A stretch of DNA of 64,000 nucleotides from Bradyrhizobium lablabi (GTDB lineage Bacteria; Pseudomonadota; Alphaproteobacteria; Rhizobiales; Xanthobacteraceae), in the NCBI RefSeq assembly GCF_018131005.1, contig NZ_JAFCJK010000007.1, positions 372,001 through 436,000 on the forward strand, given 5' to 3'. Position numbers and translations under genes: made by a program. This document shows positions 7,717 through 16,940 of the stretch, one piece after another (the first letter of the stretch is position 1; the number at the start of each line of letters is the position of its first letter). Below the pieces are notes generated by a model. It made no database searches and was not told the origin of the DNA. It saw only the letters and a list, made by a program, of their open reading frames with translations.

Positions 7717-8858
7717 CGCGCACCTTCTATCATCTTGCGCGACACGATCAGCCGCATGATCTCGTTAGTCCCCTCGAGGATCTGGTGCACACGCAGGTCG
7801 CGCACGATCTTCTCGACGCCGTATTCGCTCAAATAGCCGTAGCCGCCGTGAAGCTGCAGCGCCTGGTTGGCGACCTCAAAGCCGACGTCAGTGCCGAAGC
7901 GCTTTGCCATCGCACACAGCGTCGTCGCGTCCGGATCCTTGCGGTCGAGCGCCGCGGCGGCGCGCCACACAAAGGTGCGCGCCGCCTCGAGCTCCGTCGC
8001 CATGTCGGCAATGCGGAATTGCAGCGCCTGGAATTCATCGAGCCTTTTGCCGAACGCCTTGCGATCCTTCATGTAGGCGAGCGCCTTGTCGAGCGCGGCC
8101 TGCGCACCGCCGAGCGAGCACGCCGCGATATTGATGCGGCCGCCGTCCAGCCCCGCCATCGCGATCTTGAAGCCGATACCCTCCTCGCCCAGCCGGTTTT
8201 CGACCGGCACGCGCGCGTTCTCGAAGATGACGGCGCGGGTCGGCTGCGCGTTCCAGCCCATCTTGCGCTCGTTGGCGCCGAGCGAAAGTCCCGGCGTGTC
8301 GGCAGGAATCACCAGCGTCGAGATGCCGCCGGGTCCGTCACCGCCGGTGCGCACCATGACGACATAGAGGTCGCCGCCACCCGCGCCGGAGATGAACTGC
8401 TTCTGGCCATTGAGCACATAGTGATCGCCGTCGCGCACTGCGCGGGTGCGCAGCGCCGCAGCGTCCGAGCCGGAGCCCGGCTCGGTCAGGCAATAGCTTG
8501 CGAGCAGCTCCATGGTGCAGAGTTTCGGCAGCCATTTCTGCCGCTGGGTGTCGTTGCCGAAGGCATCGATCATCCAGGAGGCCATGTTGTGGATCGAGAT
8601 GAAGGCCGACACCGTCGGGCAGCCGGTTGCCAGCGCCTCGAAGATCAGCGCCGCGTCGAAGCGCGTCATCGCCGAGCCGCCGACGTCGTCCTTGATATAG
8701 ACGCCGCCGATGCCGAGGCTTGCCGCCTCGCGCATCACGTCGACCGGAAAGTGCTTCTCCTCATCCCAGCGCAGCGCATGCGGCGCGATCTTTTCCGCCG
8801 CAAACGCCCGCGCCATGTCGCGCACCGCGATCTGGTCCTCGTTGAGCGCGAACTGCAT
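7713..8858 (-). CDS. Isobutyryl-CoA dehydrogenase (acyl-CoA dehydrogenase)
   Basis: 381 residues with the full acyl-CoA dehydrogenase fold. It has CLTEPGSGSDAAALRT (FAD/substrate segment), NGQKQFISGAG, GGYGYLSEY, and the C-terminal HQILEGTNEIMRLIVSRK, which provides the catalytic Glu. ACAD8-type enzymes convert isobutyryl-CoA to methacrylyl-CoA in valine catabolism. It is placed just before the hydrolase and mmsB genes and after mmsA. An enoyl-CoA hydratase for the next step is not in this operon and may be supplied by another gene. Substrate is inferred from context. Confidence 0.9.
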   Translation of the reverse strand: MQFALNEDQIAVRDMARAFAAEKIAPHALRWDEEKHFPVDVMREAASLGIGGVYIKDDVGGSAMTRFDAALIFEALATGCPTVSAFISIHNMASWMIDAFGNDTQRQKWLPKLCTMELLASYCLTEPGSGSDAAALRTRAVRDGDHYVLNGQKQFISGAGGGDLYVVMVRTGGDGPGGISTLVIPADTPGLSLGANERKMGWNAQPTRAVIFENARVPVENRLGEEGIGFKIAMAGLDGGRINIAACSLGGAQAALDKALAYMKDRKAFGKRLDEFQALQFRIADMATELEAARTFVWRAAAALDRKDPDATTLCAMAKRFGTDVGFEVANQALQLHGGYGYLSEYGVEKIVRDLRVHQILEGTNEIMRLIVSRKMIEGAR

Positions 8859-8889
8859 CCTTGCCGCTTACCCTTGAAGATGCCCTGTC

Positions 8890-8969
8890 GTCATTGCGAG
8901 GCGCGAAGCGACGAAGCAATCCATCTTTCCACGTCGGGCTAAATGGATTGCTTCGCTGTACTCACAATT
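8890..8969. repeat. GTCATTGCGAG-type dispersed repeat
   Basis: Between mmsA and the isobutyryl-CoA dehydrogenase gene lies GTCATTGCGAGGCGCGAAGC, then GAAGCAATCC, a spacer, GGATTGCTTC and a degraded end. The AGCAATCCA / TGGATTGCT arms form a hairpin. Related copies occur at 60442-60543 and 63760-63843. Confidence 0.75.
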
Positions 8970-8982
8970 GGCGCTCTGCGAA

Positions 8983-10479
8983 TTACTTCATCGTCGGAAT
9001 TGAGAACTCCGCACCCTCCTTTACGCCGGACGGCCAGCGCGAGGTCACGGTCTTGGTCTTGGTGTAGAAGCGGATCGAGTCGGGACCGTGCTGGTTGAGA
9101 TCGCCGAAGCCCGACTTCTTCCAGCCGCCGAAAGTGTAGTAGGCGATCGGCACCGGGATCGGCACGTTGACGCCGACCATGCCGACATTCACCTTGGCCG
9201 CGAAATCGCGCGCGGCGTCGCCGTCGCGGGTGAAGATCGCAACTCCGTTGCCGTAGTCGTGGTCTGACGGCAGCGCCAGCGCTTCCGAATAATCCTTGGC
9301 GCGCACCACCGAGAGCACCGGACCGAAGATCTCCTCCTTGTAGATCCGCATGTCCTTGGTGACGTTGTCGAACAGCGAGCCGCCGAGATAGAAGCCCTTC
9401 TCATAGCCCTGCATCTTGAAGCCGCGGCCGTCGACCGCGAGCGTCGCGCCCTCCTTGAGGCCGATATCGATGTAGTTCCTGACCTTCTCGACCGCTTCGC
9501 GCGTCACCAGCGGGCCAAAGTCCGCGGAGGGATCGACCGAGGTGCCGATCTTCAGGGACTCGACGCGCGGAATCAGCTTTTCCATCAGCCGGTCGGCCGT
9601 GGTCTTGCCGACGGGGACCGCGACCGACACCGCCATGCAGCGCTCGCCGGCCGAGCCGTAGCCCGCTCCGATCAGCGCATCGACGGCCTGGTCCATGTCG
9701 GCGTCGGGCATCACGATGGCGTGGTTCTTGGCGCCGCCGAAGCACTGGCAGCGTTTGCCGGTCTGCGCCGCGCGTTCGTAGATGTACTGCGCGATCGGCG
9801 ATGAGCCGACGAAGCCGATTGCCTTGATGTCGGGGTCGTCGAGAATCGCGTCGACCGCTTCCTTGTCGCCGTTGACGACGTTGAGGATGCCGGCCGGCAG
9901 GCCCGCCTCGATCATCAGTTCAGCAAGTGCCATCGGCACGCCGGGGTCACGCTCCGAGGGTTTCAGGATGAAGGCGTTGCCGCAGGCGATCGCGGGCGCG
10001 AATTTCCACATCGGGATCATCGCCGGAAAATTGAACGGGGTGATGCCGGCGACGACGCCGAGCGGCTGCCGCAGCGAATAGATGTCGATGCCGGGGCCCG
10101 CGCCTTCCGTGTACTCACCCTTCATCAGATGCGGGATGCCGCACGCGAACTCGACCACTTCGAGACCGCGCTGGATGTCGCCCTTGGCGTCGGGAATGGT
10201 CTTGCCGTGCTCGCGCGCGAGCAGTTCGGCCAGCTTGTCGTAGTCGCGCTGCACCAGCTCGAGGAACTTCATCATCACGCGCCCGCGGCGCTGCGGATTG
10301 GTCGCGGCCCATTCCGGCTGCGCGGCCCGGGCGTTCTCGACGGCGGCACGGACTTCCGCCTTGGAGGCCAGCGCCACCTTGGCCTGGACGTCGCCGGTCA
10401 TCGGCTCGAAGACGTCGGCCGTCCGGCCAGACGTGCCCTTGACCTCCTTGCCACCGATGAAATGTCCGATTGAACGCAT
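8983..10479 (-). CDS. mmsA: CoA-acylating methylmalonate-semialdehyde dehydrogenase
   Basis: 498 residues, aldehyde dehydrogenase superfamily. It shows ITPFNFPAMIPMWKFAPAIA, FGGAKNHAIVMPDADMDQA, and the nucleophile context GSAGERCMA characteristic of MmsA. It lacks the catalytic Glu context of ordinary aldehyde dehydrogenases, as this CoA-dependent family does. It converts methylmalonate semialdehyde to propionyl-CoA plus CO2 and NADH, the last step of the valine branch encoded downstream. A GGGAGG box precedes the ATG. It is first gene of the block and diverges from a LysR regulator, the likely controller. Confidence 0.95.
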   Translation of the reverse strand: MRSIGHFIGGKEVKGTSGRTADVFEPMTGDVQAKVALASKAEVRAAVENARAAQPEWAATNPQRRGRVMMKFLELVQRDYDKLAELLAREHGKTIPDAKGDIQRGLEVVEFACGIPHLMKGEYTEGAGPGIDIYSLRQPLGVVAGITPFNFPAMIPMWKFAPAIACGNAFILKPSERDPGVPMALAELMIEAGLPAGILNVVNGDKEAVDAILDDPDIKAIGFVGSSPIAQYIYERAAQTGKRCQCFGGAKNHAIVMPDADMDQAVDALIGAGYGSAGERCMAVSVAVPVGKTTADRLMEKLIPRVESLKIGTSVDPSADFGPLVTREAVEKVRNYIDIGLKEGATLAVDGRGFKMQGYEKGFYLGGSLFDNVTKDMRIYKEEIFGPVLSVVRAKDYSEALALPSDHDYGNGVAIFTRDGDAARDFAAKVNVGMVGVNVPIPVPIAYYTFGGWKKSGFGDLNQHGPDSIRFYTKTKTVTSRWPSGVKEGAEFSIPTMK

Positions 10480-10579
10480 GGATTAACCTCCCTGGGAGAC
10501 TTGCTAACGGGTGTGGATCGCCAGCCTGCCGGCCGGATCGCTTTACAAATCCTATCGACCCGCATTTTATGGGATTCAA

Positions 10580-10595
10580 GTGCGATAAATTGCAC
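10580..10595. promoter_or_regulatory. Candidate LysR operator in the mmsA-lysR divergent region
   Basis: GTGCGATAAATTGCAC has GTGC/GCAC arms around an A/T-rich centre and sits 16 bases before the regulator start at 10611 and 100 bases from the mmsA start. The position suits LysR autoregulation with divergent control. It is a single imperfect palindrome, so this is only a candidate. Confidence 0.4.
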
Positions 10596-10610
10596 CATAG
10601 ATGTGCGGAA

Positions 10611-11525
10611 ATGCTGGATCAAGGCGGCGGCGCGATCGACTGGGACGACTTCCGCTTCGTGCTGGCCATCGTGCGCGGCGGATCGGTGTCGGCCGCCGCC
10701 AAGCAGCTCGGCGTCGATCATGCCACTGTGATCCGGCGTGTCGACCGGCTGGAACGGCACCTCTCCGCAAAGCTGTTCGATCGCCGCAAGACCGGCTATC
10801 TGCTCACCGAGGCCGGCCAGCGCGTCGCCGACAGCGCGGAGGCGATGGAATCCACCATCGTCGCCAACCAGGAGGCGGTCGGCGGCTCGCGTGCCCATCT
10901 GACCGGTACGGTGCGGATCGGCGCGCCCGACGGCTTCGGCAGCCACTTTCTCGCCTCGCGGCTGGTGAAATTCACCGAACGGTACCCCGATCTCGATGTG
11001 CAGCTCGTCGCCACCGCGCGGCTGTTCAGCCTGTCCAAGCGCGAAGCCGACATCGCGATCAGCTTGACCATGCCGAAGGAAGGCCGGATCGTCGGCCGTA
11101 AGCTCCTCGACTACACGCTCGGGCTTTATGCCGCGCCGGCCTATCTCGCGCGGGCACCCGGAATCGGATCGCGCTCCGACCTGCCCCGGCACCGCTTCGT
11201 CGGTTACATCGACGAACTCCTGTTCACGCCTGAGCTCGACTATCTGCCGCAGGTCTCGCCGAAGATTTCCGCGAAGTTCCGCAGCGCCAATCTGATCGCC
11301 CAGCTCAACGCCACAATCGCCGGCTTCGGCATCGCCGTGCTGCCGCGCTTCATGGCGTCAGCACATCCGGAACTGCAGGCGGTCTTGCCGGACGAGGTCA
11401 CGATTTCCCGCACCTTCTGGCTGCTGATGCACGCCGACAGCAAAGACCTCGCGCGTATCCGCGCGGTCGCCGACTACATCTACGAGATCGTGGAAGCCGA
11501 ACGCGCGCTGTTCACCGGGCCGTGA
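10611..11525 (+). CDS. LysR-family transcriptional regulator
   Basis: 304 residues. The N-terminal winged helix-turn-helix is clear (DFRFVLAIVRGGSVSAAAKQ then LGVDHATVIRRVDRLERHL, residues about 11-60), followed by a LysR effector domain (GTVRIGAPDGFGSHFL; ADIAISL). The frame is open further upstream, but ATG 10611 gives the usual LysR length and places the helix-turn-helix correctly. It diverges from mmsA with 131 bases between starts, so it probably regulates the valine-degradation block. Ligand unknown; a pathway intermediate is likely. Confidence 0.88.
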   Translation: MLDQGGGAIDWDDFRFVLAIVRGGSVSAAAKQLGVDHATVIRRVDRLERHLSAKLFDRRKTGYLLTEAGQRVADSAEAMESTIVANQEAVGGSRAHLTGTVRIGAPDGFGSHFLASRLVKFTERYPDLDVQLVATARLFSLSKREADIAISLTMPKEGRIVGRKLLDYTLGLYAAPAYLARAPGIGSRSDLPRHRFVGYIDELLFTPELDYLPQVSPKISAKFRSANLIAQLNATIAGFGIAVLPRFMASAHPELQAVLPDEVTISRTFWLLMHADSKDLARIRAVADYIYEIVEAERALFTGP

Positions 11526-11719
11526 GATCCTGCCGAATGCGGCTGGATGCCGCCGATCGTCTCGCAGCCGGATGAGCGGCGGCCTCAACAAGAGCGCCGC
11601 GAATGCGCGCCTCGATTTGAGGCGGTTGAGCATTTCTTTGACACCCGCTGGCATTCAACGATCCCGTCCCGGAACCGTACGGTCGCTCCGCAATCATTTG
11701 TTCGCGGAGAGACTTCCTC

Positions 11720-13057
11720 ATGACCGACACTACCTCGCTGAGCGCAAGCGAACATCGTATCCAGCTTCGCCGCGCCGTCATCGCCTCGACTATCGGCACC
11801 GCGATCGAGTGGTACGACTTCTTTCTATACAGCACTCTCACCGGGCTCGTATTCGCAAAGCTGTTCTTCCCGCAATCCGATCCCTGGGTCGGGACGCTGG
11901 AGGCCTTTGCGATCTATGCCGTGGGGTTCGTGGCGCGCCCGATAGGCGCAGCCATCTTTGGCCATTATGGCGACCGCATCGGCCGCAAGTCGACGTTGGT
12001 TGCGACGCTGCTGCTGATGGGAACTGCGACTTTCCTGGTGGCGCTGGTTCCAACCTATCAGAGCGTCGGCATCTGGGGCGCGGTGATCCTCACGGTCCTT
12101 CGTTTCGTCCAGGGCATCGGCGTCGGCGGCGAGTGGGGCGGCTCGGTGCTGGTATCGATGGAATGGGCGCGCTCCGACGACACGCGCGGGTTGGTCGCAT
12201 CTTGGCCGCAATTCGGCGTGCCCAGCGGCCTGTTTCTCGCGAACCTCGCGGTGCTCGCCCTCAGCCAGATGTCCGGCGATCAGTTCTTGTCCTGGGGCTG
12301 GCGTATTCCCTTTGCGTCGAGTCTGGTCCTGGTCGGCGTCGGCCTCTACATCCGGCTCGGCATTTTGGAGACGCCGACCTTCACAAAACTGGTCGCCGAG
12401 AAAAAGGTCGAGCGGGCGCCGATGCTGGCGGTGATCAGGGAGCATCCCAAGGAGATCATCCTGTCGGCGCTGGCGCGGTTGGCCGAGCAGGCGCCGTTCT
12501 ATATCTTCACCGCTTTCGTCTTCTCGTACGGCACCGGCACGCTGCAGGTCTCGCGCAGCCTCCTGCTGAGCGCGGTGCTGACCGCCTCGACGCTGTCATT
12601 CGTTGCGATACCCTTGTTCGGGCATCTCTCCGACGTCATCGGACGGAAGAAGATCTATATGATCGGCGCGGCGGCGACCGGCGTGTTCGGCTTCATCTAT
12701 TTCGGATTGCTCGGCACCGGATCGGCGGCCATCATATTTCTCGTCATCTCCCTCTCGCTCATTCCGCACGACATGATGTACGGTCCGCAGGCCGCGCTGA
12801 TCGCCGAGAGCTTTACCGGTCGGCTCCGCTATAGCGGCGCTTCGCTCGGCTATCAGCTTGCATCCGTCATCGCGGGCGGCCCGGCGCCGCTGATAGCCAC
12901 ATGGCTGTTCAGGACCTTCCATTCCGGTATCGCTATCGCGGTCTACATCGCGCTATGCGCGGTCATCACGCTCGCCGCGACCGCTGCGATGACCGACTAT
13001 ACCGGCAAGGACATTTCGCGAGAATATCGGACGCGATTATCACGCGCGCAAACGTGA
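11720..13057 (+). CDS. MFS transporter, metabolite:H+ symporter (MHS) family
   Basis: 445 residues, about 12 membrane segments. MHS markers include GTAIEWYDFFLYSTLTGLVF in the first helix, the loop motif GDRIGRKSTL, and GIGVGGEWGGSVLVSMEWA. Relatives such as ShiA, ProP and KgtP import shikimate, betaine or dicarboxylates with protons, so a small carboxylate or betaine substrate is likely but cannot be specified. GGAGAG lies eight bases before the ATG. It stands alone between the LysR gene and a convergent AraC gene. Confidence 0.88.
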   Translation: MTDTTSLSASEHRIQLRRAVIASTIGTAIEWYDFFLYSTLTGLVFAKLFFPQSDPWVGTLEAFAIYAVGFVARPIGAAIFGHYGDRIGRKSTLVATLLLMGTATFLVALVPTYQSVGIWGAVILTVLRFVQGIGVGGEWGGSVLVSMEWARSDDTRGLVASWPQFGVPSGLFLANLAVLALSQMSGDQFLSWGWRIPFASSLVLVGVGLYIRLGILETPTFTKLVAEKKVERAPMLAVIREHPKEIILSALARLAEQAPFYIFTAFVFSYGTGTLQVSRSLLLSAVLTASTLSFVAIPLFGHLSDVIGRKKIYMIGAAATGVFGFIYFGLLGTGSAAIIFLVISLSLIPHDMMYGPQAALIAESFTGRLRYSGASLGYQLASVIAGGPAPLIATWLFRTFHSGIAIAVYIALCAVITLAATAAMTDYTGKDISREYRTRLSRAQT

Positions 13058-13161
13058 CTCGCGCGGCACTCGCCGTCGCCGATGCATTGCGGCATGATGC
13101 ACGTGCTTCGGCGAGGTCGAGTCTGGCGAGGCCGATTCCATTGACACCCCGCGACCGGCGG

Positions 13162-14139
13162 TCACCTGCGCGCCGCCTTCAGCGTTACCGAGGGCTGCTC
13201 GCCGAACGCCGCGTAATAATACTTCGCAAAGTGTCCCATGTTGCTAAACCCACAAGCGCAGGCGACCGAGGTCACGCTTGTTTCCGGCCTCGCGCTCGCG
13301 AGCATCTCCTTCGCGTGTTGCAGTCGAACCTGCCTTACGAAGGTCATCGGGGACATCCCACGACTCTTCTTGAATGAACAGAAAAGGCTCCGCATGCTCG
13401 TCCCTGTGACAAGGGCAAGCGCTTCAACCGTTATGGGCTGATCCCAGTTCTGCTCGACATATTCTTCCGCGAGCCGCACCTGCCAGGGCGCGACCGGGCG
13501 AGCCGCACTTTCCAGCAAATGGCTATAGTTGTGCCGATTGCAGTTGAGATAGGAGACGATAAGAGCCTGTTCGAGCTCGGCCAGCACAAGCGTCGGAAGC
13601 GGAGCATCGGTACGATCCAGTTCGCCCACCACAAATTCGACCAGACGACGTTGGGCGGCCGCCATTTCGGGAACAGGTCCGGTACTGCTCGCCATCCTTA
13701 GTGGCGGATCGACCGGCCGTCCGAGCAATCCGCTCAGCGTCCTGATCAATCTTTGCGGTCCTATCCTGACGATCAGATGCTCAAAATCCGACGAGTATCT
13801 GATCCGCATGTCTGCGCCCGGTCCGCCGACGATGCCATGATCACGCGATACGTCTCCCTCTGACCCGTCAACGACAAAAGAACCGTGGCCCCGAACGGGA
13901 AAGCCTTGCAGGTAGAAACCGGCGTGGGAAAGCGAGACCTCCAATGCCGCGCCATAGCGGGCGTAGGTCACGCCGACATCCTGCAGTTGCCGATGGTTGA
14001 GGCGTCCCTCGAATGTGCTTTGGCCGCCATGGCCCAAGTCCATCGACCATACAGAGAAAAGGCCAGACAGACGTTGGCGGAGTTCGTCGACGTCACGGGT
14101 GTGAAGCGCCGGAAAGCGGCTTAACGGTTCATACCGCAT
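13162..14139 (-). CDS. AraC-family transcriptional regulator
   Basis: 325 residues from the ATG at 14139. The N-terminal 200 residues resemble the AraC-binding-like (cupin-type) domain found with this subgroup. The C-terminal hundred hold two helix-turn-helix motifs: PITVEALALVTGTSMRSLFC, then VTSVACACGFSNMGHFAKYY. The frame extends to 14355, but that would overlap the divergent SpoIIAA-like gene and adds no conserved sequence. It is convergent with the MHS transporter gene and divergent from the SpoIIAA-like/sulfatase side. Its target is unknown. Confidence 0.87.
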   Translation of the reverse strand: MRYEPLSRFPALHTRDVDELRQRLSGLFSVWSMDLGHGGQSTFEGRLNHRQLQDVGVTYARYGAALEVSLSHAGFYLQGFPVRGHGSFVVDGSEGDVSRDHGIVGGPGADMRIRYSSDFEHLIVRIGPQRLIRTLSGLLGRPVDPPLRMASSTGPVPEMAAAQRRLVEFVVGELDRTDAPLPTLVLAELEQALIVSYLNCNRHNYSHLLESAARPVAPWQVRLAEEYVEQNWDQPITVEALALVTGTSMRSLFCSFKKSRGMSPMTFVRQVRLQHAKEMLASARPETSVTSVACACGFSNMGHFAKYYYAAFGEQPSVTLKAARR

Positions 14140-14288
14140 GGATTCAGCTCTGCCTCTCGCAGCATGACAGGGCGGCACAATCAGGCTGTAACCTGCAGTA
14201 GGAGAGTAGCGCAATCTGGCTTTCGGGTGAATTCTCGGTCGGCGATTCAATGCAGCAGATTGTCGCGGGTCCGGTGCGCCGACATGCA

Positions 14289-14669
14289 ATGATTGAAGTG
14301 CATTCCACACTCGAAGAAGCTGTTGTCGCGATCCGCTTTCGCGGAGCAGTGACAAATCGGGAATTCACCGATCTCGCGGTAATGATTGCCGATTTCAACT
14401 CAACGGGGGGCATGCTGATCTACCTTGACTGGCTCGGGATCGATCGTTGGACGTTCTCGACTCCGAAGGCGAATGCCGTAACCGCGTGGCGCAAGGCCGG
14501 CAGGAACATCGAGCGCGCCGCCATCGTTCATGACCATCGCATCAACCGTCAGGCAGCCTGGCTTGCTGCGGTCTTGCGCGATCAAGGCGTCAAGGTCCGT
14601 TCCTGGCGGCCACAGCATGCCGCCGCCGCGGCAGCGTGGTTACACACCGGCTGTCGCCAACATCTCTAA
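14289..14669 (+). CDS. SpoIIAA-like (STAS-related) protein
   Basis: 126 residues from MIEVHSTLEE. The pattern (MIEV start, GAVTNREFTDLA, GGMLIYLDWLGIDRW, then RAAIVHDHRINR) fits the SpoIIAA-like family, a STAS-fold group of unknown cellular role in many Gram-negatives. The frame opens 39 bases earlier (14250), but the family starts at the second Met. It diverges from the AraC regulator and precedes the first sulfatase by 181 bases. Family call is moderately firm; function unknown. Confidence 0.68.
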   Translation: MIEVHSTLEEAVVAIRFRGAVTNREFTDLAVMIADFNSTGGMLIYLDWLGIDRWTFSTPKANAVTAWRKAGRNIERAAIVHDHRINRQAAWLAAVLRDQGVKVRSWRPQHAAAAAAWLHTGCRQHL

Positions 14670-14850
14670 CTCACTGCGCGATCCCCTCGAGGGGAATACA
14701 CTCCCGTTCTTGCGGTCTTAGGCCGAGCCATGCATTCGCTGAGTTGCGCTCTTGGTTGAACCGCGCGCAACCTCCCGTTCGTCGTGACGACCAATCTGAC
14801 TGTAACCGATACGTCGTCCCTGTCGTGGTTGTAGCAGCGAGGCTTTCATC

Positions 14851-16446
14851 ATGAAGATCACTAAAACTCTGTTATTGCTTACAACTCTGTCCGTTGCCGC
14901 CCTTACGTCTGCACCGGTGGGTGCACAACAGCAGCAAAGACCCAACATCGTCATCATCTGGGGCGATGATATCGGACAATCGAACGTCAGTGCCTATTCG
15001 CGAGGGATGATGGGCTATCAAACGCCCAATATCGACCGCCTCGCGAGCGAGGGAATGATGTTCACGGACTACTATGCGGAACAGAGTTGTACCGCTGGGC
15101 GTGCCTCGTTCCTCACAGGCCAATCTGGTTTGCGGACCGGAATGACCAAGGTCGGTCTGCCTGGCGCCACTCTTGGGCTGCAGAAGGAGGACCCCACCGT
15201 AGCCGAGTTGCTCAAGCCGCTCGGCTATGCCACCGGGCAGTTTGGCAAGAACCATCTCGGCGACCGCAACGAATTCCTCCCGACGGCGCATGGCTTCGAC
15301 GAGTTCTACGGCAATCTCTACCACTTGAATGCGGAAGAAGAGCCGGAACTGCCGGACTATCCGAAAGACCCCGCATTTAAAGCCAAGTATGGGCCGCGAG
15401 GCGTTTTGGATTGCAAGGTCTCCGACAAGGACGACGCGACGATCGATCCGCGCTTCGGCAAGGTCGGCAAGCAAACGTGCAAAGACACCGGCCCGTTGAC
15501 CAAAAAGCGAATGGAGACGATCGACGACGACATCGCTGATCGAGCCGCGGACTTCATCAAGAGGCAGAAGAATGCCAACAAGCCATTCTTCGTCTGGGTG
15601 AATTTCACCCACATGCACTTGCGTACCCACGTGAAGCCGGAGAGTCTCGGTCAGGCCGGCCGTTGGCAGAGCCCCTATCATGACGTGATGATCGATCACG
15701 ACAAGAATGTGGGAACGGTGCTTAAGGCGCTGGACGACCTCGGGATCGCCGACAACACCTTCGTCATGTATTCGACTGACAACGGGCCACACATGAACAC
15801 CTGGCCGGATGCAGGGATGACGCCCTTCCGCAGTGAAAAGAATACAAACTGGGAAGGGGCTTATCGGGTGCCAGCGATTCTGCGATGGCCAGGCAAGATC
15901 AAGGCAGGGCAGGTGTCGAATGGAATAGTCGCCCACCATGACATGCTTCCGACCATCCTGGCAGCTGCCGGTGATCCGCAGGTGAACGACAAACTCCTCG
16001 CGGGATATAAAGTTGGCGACATGACCTACAAGGTGCACCTCGATGGGTACAATCTTGTCCCGTACCTGACCGGTCAGACCGCAAAGTGTCCGCGCGAGTC
16101 GTTCTTCTACATCAATGACGATCAGCAAGTGGTCGGTCTGCGGTATGACAATTGGAAGATCGTGTTCATGGAACAGCGGGCCAGCGGACAGCTGTTACTC
16201 TGGGCCAATCCCTTTACCAACCTGCGCCTTCCAAAGATCTTCAATCTCCGTACCGATCCCTATGAGCGGGCGGACGTCACCTCGAACACCTATTACGATT
16301 GGATATTCGATCACGTGTTCCTGCTCGTGCCTGCACAGGATTACGTGGGACAATTCCTGTCGTCGTTCCGCGACTATCCGCAGCGGCAAAAGGCCGCCAG
16401 CTTCAACCTGGACGAAGTCATGGCGAAATTGAAGGAGACCAACTAA
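14851..16446 (+). CDS. Exported sulfatase (formylglycine type, CTAGR)
   Basis: 531 residues with a signal peptide (residues 1-25, ending VGA-QQ). The metal-site strand PNIVIIWGDDIGQ holds the paired Asp. The catalytic motif is C80-T-A-G-R-A-S-F-L-T-G, where Cys80 would be converted to formylglycine; the third position is Ala instead of the usual Pro. A second metal motif, STDNGPHMNTWPDAG, is present. The family hydrolyses sulfate esters, probably in the periplasm. A second sulfatase with the same CTAGR motif lies at 20427. No formylglycine-generating enzyme is encoded in this window. Substrate unknown. Confidence 0.9.
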   Translation: MKITKTLLLLTTLSVAALTSAPVGAQQQQRPNIVIIWGDDIGQSNVSAYSRGMMGYQTPNIDRLASEGMMFTDYYAEQSCTAGRASFLTGQSGLRTGMTKVGLPGATLGLQKEDPTVAELLKPLGYATGQFGKNHLGDRNEFLPTAHGFDEFYGNLYHLNAEEEPELPDYPKDPAFKAKYGPRGVLDCKVSDKDDATIDPRFGKVGKQTCKDTGPLTKKRMETIDDDIADRAADFIKRQKNANKPFFVWVNFTHMHLRTHVKPESLGQAGRWQSPYHDVMIDHDKNVGTVLKALDDLGIADNTFVMYSTDNGPHMNTWPDAGMTPFRSEKNTNWEGAYRVPAILRWPGKIKAGQVSNGIVAHHDMLPTILAAAGDPQVNDKLLAGYKVGDMTYKVHLDGYNLVPYLTGQTAKCPRESFFYINDDQQVVGLRYDNWKIVFMEQRASGQLLLWANPFTNLRLPKIFNLRTDPYERADVTSNTYYDWIFDHVFLLVPAQDYVGQFLSSFRDYPQRQKAASFNLDEVMAKLKETN

Positions 16447-16647
16447 CTCGTCGCCTCGCCTGGAGCGGTCCGATGATGCTGCGTTATCGGGCCGCAATTC
16501 GAGTGGATTTCGCTGATGAAGGCCTGGACGAGTGCCACCGGCAAGCGGGAAACAGATTCCTGTTTCAGTCGGAGCGTGAAGTCCAGGCGGCGAAAGCGCA
16601 CTTGTTCGTTCCCCGGTCCATAGACCAACTCATGGGAGGAATGACAA

Positions 16648-16893
16648 ATGAAAACGAAGCTCGCGATGATGTTGACGGCATCGCTTTTGGTGTCGGGATT
16701 CGTGGCCTTGAGCACCGAGGAGGCCGCTGCTGTCGTCTATTGCCAGTACGTCGAATATCCGGCCGGCTGCATTGCAAGGCCCGGCGTCGTACTTCGGCCC
16801 AGGCCGGTCGCACGGGCAGCCGCGCGGGAGGCGGTGCGTCCTGGAACGCCCATGAATCGTGTCGGTCCGGTCAACCGCGTCGGTAGATACTGA
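16648..16893 (+). CDS. Small secreted protein with CQYxxYPxGC motif
   Basis: 81 residues. A signal peptide covers about residues 1-28 (LLVSGFVAL, then EEAAA). The mature part starts VVYCQYVEYPAGCIARPG, with two cysteines eight residues apart, and ends in a basic, Pro/Arg-rich tail (VLRPRPVARAAAREAV; NRVGPVNRVGRY). I recall similar short exported proteins annotated as hypothetical in Bradyrhizobium. GGGAGGA lies about ten bases before the ATG. It follows the first sulfatase by 201 bases. Function unknown. Confidence 0.7.
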   Translation: MKTKLAMMLTASLLVSGFVALSTEEAAAVVYCQYVEYPAGCIARPGVVLRPRPVARAAAREAVRPGTPMNRVGPVNRVGRY

Positions 16894-16940
16894 CCTTTCA
16901 GGCCGGGTGACCGCGGCCGTATGAGTGTTTGCCCAGGTCC

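Noticed and set aside
10470..10610. N-terminal extension of the LysR protein
   Set aside because: The extra 47 residues have no conserved sequence, would cover the divergent promoter, and the helix-turn-helix is correctly placed from ATG 10611.
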